The notes under the pieces were generated by a model that worked only from the letters and a program-made list of their open reading frames with translations, did not search any database and was not told the DNA's origin. The translations under genes and the position numbers were made by a program. A stretch of 64,000 nucleotides of DNA from DATFVJ01 sp963727015 (GTDB taxonomy: Bacteria > Actinomycetota > Actinomycetes > Streptosporangiales > Streptosporangiaceae): assembly GCA_963727015.1 (NCBI GenBank), contig CAVSEV010000015.1, positions 372,001 to 436,000 of the forward strand, in the 5' to 3' direction. Positions 59,010-64,000 of the stretch are shown piece by piece (the first letter of the stretch is position 1; each line of letters opens with the position of its first letter).

Positions 59010-59576
59010 GATCACTGCACTCGAGCTGAGGACCGGCGCGGCTGTTCGTGCCGGGGAGAGCGCGGCGGTTCAGTCCCGGCATGCCAGATTTCCCGCGGCG
59101 CTAGCCTCGGGCGCGCCAGCGGACATCCCGCGTGGGCGGATGGCGACCATTACAGATCCGGCCGGCACAGGATTCTCGGTGATCGCGAGCGCTCATGATC
59201 CGTTCGTGCGTTGACTAACCCGCGGATAGCGCCGGAAAGTTAACACGGTTGCGGATCATGGTGTGCCCGGAAGGTACTGAGACCACCTCAACGGGCCATT
59301 GGGCTTCACAGCAAAGCGGGGTCGGAGCCCAAAAGCCCTGCAAGGGGGAGCGACGATGCGGTCCGTAGCGTGACGCGAAACCTGCGGCCTGGCCACCAGG
59401 CCTAGCAGCCGCGCCAGCTGTGCCCGGCACGGCCCGCCAGCGCCAGCGCGATCGCGCCACTTTCCCGGCGACACGCCACCTGGCAAATCACCATCAGGAA
59501 CGTGCCGCCGAGGTGGCCACCCAGGTGCGGCTGCTGAAAGCCGTCCAGGCCAGGTAGAGCAAGAACGACGGGACGC
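59010..59576. other. Intergenic, nothing recognised
   Basis: 567 bp after repeat copy C. Several short open frames on both strands show no start signals or known motifs. It includes the end region of the MFS operon; no obvious terminator hairpin was found. Confidence 0.4.
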
Positions 59577-61319
59577 CTAGCGGACCCGGGTCTTCGCTGG
59601 CGGTGGCGCCTGGGCGGGCGGCTCGTCGAAGTAGTACTGCGCTCCGCGCATCAGCGAGACGAGCGCGGCGACAAGCGCCATCGCGGTCGCGGCGATGAAC
59701 ACGATGATCAGCCCGTGGTGGAACGGCTGGGAGATCAGGTGCGGGAAGAACTCTTTCCCCGTGAGCACGGCCACATTGTGCGGCGGCAGCGTGTGCAGGA
59801 CTCCTGAGGGCTTGAGCAGGTTGCCGATTGGGTTGATGCCGAGGAACGCGGCGAACAGGGTGCTGACGGGTGGCAGGTGGGCCACGCGTGCGGCCACGCC
59901 GAGCGGGACGCCCTGGGCATGCAGCCCGGCGGCGAGCGTTGATGGCAGTGCGGCAGCAAGGCCGACGATCATCAGCGAGAAGAAGACCCCAATGGACAGC
60001 GATGTGCCGGAGTTCTGGAACGTGGCCCGCATGCCCGACGCGACACCTCGCTGGCCGGCGGGCACACTGCTCATGATCGCGGACGTGTTCGGCGAGGCGA
60101 ACAGGCCCTGCCCTATTCCGGCCATGAAGATCAGCAGCGCGAAGACCAAGTAGGGGAAGTTCACCGGGATGATCATCAGGCCGGCGAACGCGGCGGCGGT
60201 GACCAGCAGCCCGCCTGTCGCGAACGGGCGTGCGCCGAACCGGTCGGACAAGTGGCCAGATACCGGACCGGCGATCAGGAACCCCGTAGTCAGCGGCAGC
60301 AGATAGATGCCTGCCCACAACGGTGCCTGCTCGTAGGCGTAACCGTGCAGCGGGAGCCAGATGCCCTGCAACCAGATGATGAACATGAACTGCATGCCGC
60401 CGCGCGCTATCGCCGCGAGCAAAGCCGCGGCGTTTCCCGCGGCGAACGCCCTGATCTTGAACAGGCCCATCTGGAACATCGGCTCTGCGACCTTGGTCTC
60501 GACGACGCAGAACGCCGCAAGCAGCGCAACGCCGCCCACGAGCCCGCCGAGTACCAACGGATTCGTCCACCCCATCGAGCGGCCGCCGTATGGCTGGATG
60601 CCGTACGTGATGGAAATGAGGACCAGGGCTGCGCCCACCGCGAAGGTGACGTTGCCCGGCCAATCGATTCGCCCGTACTGCCTTCTGCTCGTTTCCCGCA
60701 GGCTCCGGTATGCCCATACCGTCCCGAACGCGCCAATGGGCACGTTCACCCAGAAGACGGCACGCCAGTCCCAGGCGGCGAGCAGTCCGCCTGCGAGCAG
60801 ACCGATGAACATACCGGCGATGCCGGCGATCTGGTTGATGCCGAGCGCCATGCCGCGGTGGCTCGCGGGGAAGGCGTCCGTCAGGATCGCGGCCGAGTTG
60901 GCCATGAGCATCGAGCCGCCAACGGCCTGCACGATTCGCCACCCGATTAGCCACATTGCGCCGGGAACGCCGCGGAACGGGTCAAGCGAAAGCGCAACGG
61001 ACGCGAGCGTGAAGATCGCGAAACCCATGTTGTAGATCCGGACCCGGCCGAACATGTCGCCAAGCCGGCCCAGCGTGACCACCAGAACCGCGGTGACCAG
61101 CAGGTAACCCATGATCATCCACAACAGGTAGCTGATGTTCCCCGGCGCAAGCGGGTTCAGGTGAATGCCGCGGAAGATAGCGGGCATCGAGATGATCACA
61201 ATGGACGCGTCGAGCGTCGCCATCAGCACGCCGAGCGTCGTGTTGGACAGCGCGACCCAGCGATAGCGCCCCGAGTGGCGGGATTGCCCACCATTCGAGT
61301 TCGCGGGGTGCACAGTCAT
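59577..61319 (-). CDS. MFS transporter, DHA2-type (14 spans)
   Basis: 580 residues. TM1 with motif D2 (TTLGVLMATLDASIVIISMP), motif A GRLGDMFGRVRIYNMG, TM4 WRIVQAVGGSMLMANSAAIL, motif C region GINQIAGIAGMFIGLLAGGL, WRAVFWVNVPIGAFGTVWAY, and a long extracellular loop between the last two spans (about 480-540). EmrB/QacA-type proton antiporters export drugs or metabolites. ATG 61319 has no ribosome site and starts 9 bp after the upstream membrane gene ends, so it is probably translated by coupling. Third gene of a PadR-controlled operon. Confidence 0.93.
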   Translation of the reverse strand: MTVHPANSNGGQSRHSGRYRWVALSNTTLGVLMATLDASIVIISMPAIFRGIHLNPLAPGNISYLLWMIMGYLLVTAVLVVTLGRLGDMFGRVRIYNMGFAIFTLASVALSLDPFRGVPGAMWLIGWRIVQAVGGSMLMANSAAILTDAFPASHRGMALGINQIAGIAGMFIGLLAGGLLAAWDWRAVFWVNVPIGAFGTVWAYRSLRETSRRQYGRIDWPGNVTFAVGAALVLISITYGIQPYGGRSMGWTNPLVLGGLVGGVALLAAFCVVETKVAEPMFQMGLFKIRAFAAGNAAALLAAIARGGMQFMFIIWLQGIWLPLHGYAYEQAPLWAGIYLLPLTTGFLIAGPVSGHLSDRFGARPFATGGLLVTAAAFAGLMIIPVNFPYLVFALLIFMAGIGQGLFASPNTSAIMSSVPAGQRGVASGMRATFQNSGTSLSIGVFFSLMIVGLAAALPSTLAAGLHAQGVPLGVAARVAHLPPVSTLFAAFLGINPIGNLLKPSGVLHTLPPHNVAVLTGKEFFPHLISQPFHHGLIIVFIAATAMALVAALVSLMRGAQYYFDEPPAQAPPPAKTRVR

Positions 61320-61328
61320 TAGTTGCGA

Positions 61329-62393
61329 TCATACAACGGTCGGCAGCGCCAGACCGGCCGGAAGTGCCAGGCCCGCGGGCAGGCGCCAGCGCCAGACCGG
61401 CCGGAAGCGCCAGGCCCGCGGGCCGGCCGGAAGCCCCAGACCGCGGGCCGGCCGGCAGCGCCAGACCGCGAGCCGGCTGGTCAGGCCAGGCCCGTCAGGC
61501 GGCCCCGCGACGCCCGCTATGCGCGCATGGCGCGCGTAGCGCAAGGTGCCCTGTGCGAGCCCGGTTGCTGCGAGCGCCGTGCCGAGCGCCATCGCGATGG
61601 TCATCCCGATCAGTATCGTGAGCATCATCTTGTGCTGCCACGGCATACCGTAATCGCTGTGCGCCAGCCACGGTTCGTACCTGTCGAGCATGACGGTATA
61701 GGCGGCCATCAGCCCGCTCGCCACCGCGAGCGCCACGACTGCGAGGACGCCGAACGGCACGCTCGCCCGCAGCACCCGCGCGCCAGGGTCGATCCGGCGC
61801 AATGCGAGGGCGGGCGCCCGGCCTGCGATGATCACCGCGGCCAGGAAGAGCACGGACACGACATAGAAGAGCGTGTGACCCAGGGGGGCCGACGGGTGTG
61901 AATTCCGCCCCCACTGGCTGATTGCCGCGACGAACCCGAGCCACCCGGCCCCAGCCACCACAGGCGCCGCGACCAGCCGGAGCACGTCTGACCTGTGCTC
62001 CGCTCTCGCACGCAGGATGACCGTTATCGCGGGGACGACGGCACCGGCCGTCATCAGCATGGCGGCGGCGAAGCTGGCCGCCACCATCGCGCTGCCGACG
62101 GCACGCACGGACGAATGGGTAGCGGGAATCTCGGCCTTGACGAAACCCGCGCAAACGAAGAGCACGCCGAGCCCGCCCCACAGCACCGCCGTCAGCGCGC
62201 CGCGCAACCGCGCCGACTGCGACGCCGCAAGCGCGGGCCACCGCAGCCAGGCACCGACCGCTCCCGCAGCGGTGTTCAGCACGGTGCGCCCGCCGGCCGG
62301 GCATTGCTCGAGCAGTGCCTGGAATTCGTCACCGTACCTGTCCCGCCAGCCCGCCGGGTAGAGGTGTGTCAGTGCGATTGCCATTCGCTTCAT
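61329..62393 (-). CDS. Multi-span membrane protein of a PadR operon
   Basis: 354 residues. The N-terminal MAIALTHLYPAGWRDRYGDE, FQALLEQ motif is a hallmark of membrane proteins encoded after PadR regulators in actinobacteria. There are about seven hydrophobic segments (ALTAVLWGGLGVLFVCAGFV, VPFGVLAVVALAVASGLMAA, MMLTILIGMTIAMALGTALA). The last ~60 residues are an Arg/Pro/Leu-rich tail encoded by tandem repeats at 61346-61490 and probably not conserved. ATG 62393 overlaps the PadR stop (ATGA). Function unknown. Confidence 0.85.
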   Translation of the reverse strand: MKRMAIALTHLYPAGWRDRYGDEFQALLEQCPAGGRTVLNTAAGAVGAWLRWPALAASQSARLRGALTAVLWGGLGVLFVCAGFVKAEIPATHSSVRAVGSAMVAASFAAAMLMTAGAVVPAITVILRARAEHRSDVLRLVAAPVVAGAGWLGFVAAISQWGRNSHPSAPLGHTLFYVVSVLFLAAVIIAGRAPALALRRIDPGARVLRASVPFGVLAVVALAVASGLMAAYTVMLDRYEPWLAHSDYGMPWQHKMMLTILIGMTIAMALGTALAATGLAQGTLRYARHARIAGVAGPPDGPGLTSRLAVWRCRPARGLGLPAGPRAWRFRPVWRWRLPAGLALPAGLALPTVV

Positions 62394-62782
62394 GCCATCC
62401 CCTTAACGGCTCCGCGGGCCGGCGCAGGCCATGTTCGCCGGCGCGTGCCTAGCGTGACACACGACCACGTGACGGGGGCGCCGGCCAGGCGGCCGAGCCC
62501 TGTCTCTGCCACCGCGCGCATGCGTTCGAGCTGAGTGGCGAGCACGCGTGATCCCTCGGCTGTGATGCGGTACGGGCGCCGGCGGTCCTGCGCGGCGAGT
62601 GGCTCGATGAGCCCGCGCTCCTCCAGCCGTGCGATCACGCCGTAGAGCGTGCCGGGCCCGAGCCGCACGCCGGAACCTTCCGCGACATCCTGCATGATGG
62701 CGTAACCGTGTTTCGGGCCAGCGGCCAGGCTCGTCATCACAAGCAGCGACGGGTCGGCCCACCGGCCGAGGTCGTCATCCAC
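62390..62782 (-). CDS. PadR-family transcriptional regulator
   Basis: 130 residues. Winged HTH: DPSLLVMTSLAAGPKHGYAI, MQDVAEGSGVRLGPGTLYGV and IARLEERGLIEPLAAQDRRR, then PYRITAEGSRVLATQLERMR. GTG 62782 has AAGGAG 7 nt upstream (TTG 62800 is the longer alternative). PadR proteins repress efflux and stress genes; it is first in an operon with a membrane protein and an MFS exporter and is probably their repressor. Confidence 0.93.
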   Translation of the reverse strand: MDDDLGRWADPSLLVMTSLAAGPKHGYAIMQDVAEGSGVRLGPGTLYGVIARLEERGLIEPLAAQDRRRPYRITAEGSRVLATQLERMRAVAETGLGRLAGAPVTWSCVTLGTRRRTWPAPARGAVKGMA

Positions 62783-62871
62783 GCGCACTCTCCTTATCAA
62801 CCTCGATGTTTGGTCTGCCTCGACGTTCGTCAGGCGCCCCCGGCACCGCGCGACTCCACCTCCAGCGAATG

Positions 62872-62909
62872 ACTACTACGCAAGATGATATATCGCCTAA
62901 CGTACTAGT
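62872..62909 (-). promoter_or_regulatory. Candidate PadR operator/promoter
   Basis: Arms ACTACTACG (62872-62880) and CGTACTAGT (62901-62909) are inverted with one mismatch and flank a GATATATC palindrome in a short AT-rich patch. It lies about 90-127 bp upstream of the PadR start codon. Confidence 0.4.
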
Positions 62910-62917
62910 GGTGGCAC

Positions 62918-63003
62918 GCGGCCTCAAGTGGGTGCGGCTTCAAGTGGGTGCGGCTTCAGGTTGTGGCGCGGCTTCAGGTTGTGGCGCGGCTTGAGGTTGT
63001 GGC
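62918..63003. repeat. Tandem GCGGCTTCAGGTTGTGGC-type repeat
   Basis: Five units: two of 16 bp (GCGGCTTCAAGTGGGT type, 62918-62949) and three of 18 bp (62950-63003). It fills the gap between the sugar kinase end and the PadR promoter. Confidence 0.85.
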
Positions 63004-63048
63004 GTGGTGTTCAGCGTGTGGCGCGCGAGCCGAATACGCGCGGCCGCC

Positions 63049-64000
63049 TCAATATGTCCTGATCGCTGCCGTAAGCTCACGGAACTGCTCATACCTGCGG
63101 GAGCACGCGCGCGCCCACCGCTCGTCGGGGTACACGGGACGGCCGGGCCGGGACCACCTTGCCGCGTCGTCGAGCGACGACTCCAGGCCCGCGGCGATCC
63201 TGGCCATCCAGGCCATGCCGAGTGCCGCGCCCTCGGGTACGGCGGCGCGGATCACCGGTACTCCTGTGCAGTCGGCCAGCGCCTGCATCCAGGCGCGGTC
63301 CCTGGTCCCTCCGCCGGTGGCCACGACCCGGGCGGGCACGCAGCCGGCCATGTCGAGGATGCGGCGGGCCACAAAACCGGTGGCCTCATAGGCGGCGCGG
63401 CGCAGGGCGGTGGCGTCGTGCGTGAGGTCGAGGCCGTGCAGTGAGCCGCGGAGCGATGTGTTGTGCAGCGGAATCCGCTCGCCGCGGACATAGGGGGTCC
63501 ACAGCGGTATCCGGTCCGGATGCAGGCCGCCGGTGCCCGGGCTGATGCCGGCGCCCGGGCTGGCGCCGGCGCCCGGACTGGCGCTGGCGCCAGGACTGGT
63601 GCCTGTGCCCGGGCTGATGCCGGTGCCCCTACCGGTGCTTGCGCGGGTGCGGGTGCCGCCGAGCAGGCGCCGCGTCCAGCCGAGGAAGAGCCCGCCCGCG
63701 TTGCTCGGCCCGCCGAGCAGGCACAGGCCGGGGCGCAGATGGGGGAACCGCCACAGCCCGGGGACGTCACCTTCGTCGGGCATCACGGCCCAGGTGAGCA
63801 GCGTCGTACCGCACATGATGTGCGCCTCGCCCGGCTGTGACACACCGGCGGTTATCTGCTCCGTCATCACGTCGACACCGCCGGGCGCGAGTGACGTGCG
63901 CGCGGCCCCTTGCCCATCGGCATCGCCGCCATCCGATCCGCCGGTCAGCCCGCTGAGTTGGCGAGCGGTCGCGCCGATCTCGGTCACCACGATCGGCAAC
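63049..64000 (-). CDS. FGGY-family carbohydrate kinase, N-terminus outside window
   Basis: At least the last 317 codons; the 5' part lies beyond position 64000. It shows the FGGY C-terminal half: VVTEIGATARQLSGLTGG, PGEAHIMCGTTLLTWAVMPD (phosphate-2-like), LWTPYVRGERIPLHNTSLRG, RRAAYEATGFVARRILDMAG, and ARVVATGGGTRDRAWMQALA with DCTGVPVIRAAVPEGAALGM. The family phosphorylates xylulose, gluconate, glycerol or similar sugars; the layout favours a xylulokinase/gluconokinase-type member. Inserted in the middle are five hexapeptides SPG(T/A)Gx (63531-63628), absent from the family as I know it. Confidence 0.88.
   Translation of the reverse strand, partial: LPIVVTEIGATARQLSGLTGGSDGGDADGQGAARTSLAPGGVDVMTEQITAGVSQPGEAHIMCGTTLLTWAVMPDEGDVPGLWRFPHLRPGLCLLGGPSNAGGLFLGWTRRLLGGTRTRASTGRGTGISPGTGTSPGASASPGAGASPGAGISPGTGGLHPDRIPLWTPYVRGERIPLHNTSLRGSLHGLDLTHDATALRRAAYEATGFVARRILDMAGCVPARVVATGGGTRDRAWMQALADCTGVPVIRAAVPEGAALGMAWMARIAAGLESSLDDAARWSRPGRPVYPDERWARACSRRYEQFRELTAAIRTY
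63531..63628. repeat. 18-bp tandem repeat inside the sugar kinase gene
   Basis: About five units of GGCGCCGGCGCCCGGGCT type, encoding on the minus strand SPGTGT, SPGASA, SPGAGA, SPGAGI, SPGTGG. It keeps the kinase frame open because the period is a multiple of three. Confidence 0.9.

Noticed and set aside
61328..61333. TATGAT as a promoter for the MFS gene at 61319
   Set aside because: It overlaps the stop of the upstream gene, and the 9-bp gap makes operon transcription with coupled translation the simpler reading.
1..64000. tRNA, rRNA and other structured RNA genes
   Set aside because: No tRNA-like T-loop/acceptor pairing or rRNA sequence was recognised on either strand; covariance-model searches would be needed to exclude riboswitches.

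Overview
The window is very GC-rich and reads as chromosomal DNA of a filamentous or soil actinomycete. The evidence is mycothiol-dependent maleylpyruvate-isomerase-fold enzymes, an F420-type (LLM class) oxidoreductase, RDD, DUF5709, DUF7455 and DUF6879 proteins, a WhiJ/Scr1-like XRE module, a LAL-type LuxR regulator, a polyphosphate-glucokinase-like ROK kinase and GTG starts. I cannot name the species. No tRNA or rRNA gene was recognised.

Layout: (1) 1-2330, the end of a PCu(A)C-like lipoprotein gene and an acyl-CoA synthetase. (2) 2655-6240, a small unknown gene and an intact sulfonate/nitrate-type ABC operon (binding protein, ATPase, permease). (3) 6241-9282, a transposase scar with 19-bp repeats, a kinase-fold protein with 27 copies of a GSAMP-like pentapeptide, and a perfect 40-bp palindrome. 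(4) 9597-13278, small membrane, DUF302, lipoprotein and RDD genes. (5) 13308-16558, a second, decayed sulfonate locus: a sulfur-type leader peptide, degenerate repeats, a permease, and an ATPase fragment joined in frame to an FMN reductase. (6) 16655-24838, a broken MFS gene beside its TetR and a double operator, a dehydrogenase E2-like protein, an NfeD/SPFH pair, a glycosyltransferase and a ROK kinase. (7) 24924-35355, mainly minus strand: MBL hydrolase, frameshifted ABC-F, mycothiol enzyme, dimethylformamidase-like lipoprotein, frameshifted CPA2 antiporter, GNAT, CoA-binding protein and an ABC-2 exporter. (8) 35763-41092, a P-loop kinase/LLM fusion, DUF5709, NAD kinase and an NhaA-thioredoxin fusion. 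(9) 41258-43474, a LysR scrap and two overlapping PIN-type genes. (10) 43864-53489, a LAL regulator followed by eight co-directional genes: four alpha/beta hydrolases, a beta-carbonic anhydrase, an MBL protein, an NTF2-fold protein and a secreted unknown. (11) 53565-58872, an island with an anti-sigma-type ATPase, XRE/DUF6879 genes and a relaxase remnant. (12) 59577-64000, a PadR/membrane protein/MFS operon and the end of a sugar kinase gene.

Two themes run through the window. One is a family of dispersed hairpins: three copies of a GTTGGCCCGTAGGGGGCGCT inverted repeat and three CATGATCG-bounded palindromes. The other is GC-rich tandem repeats inside and at the 3' ends of genes. Several genes (MFS, ABC-F, CPA2 antiporter, second sulfonate ATPase) carry frameshifts. 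Whether these are biological or assembly errors cannot be settled from the sequence alone.
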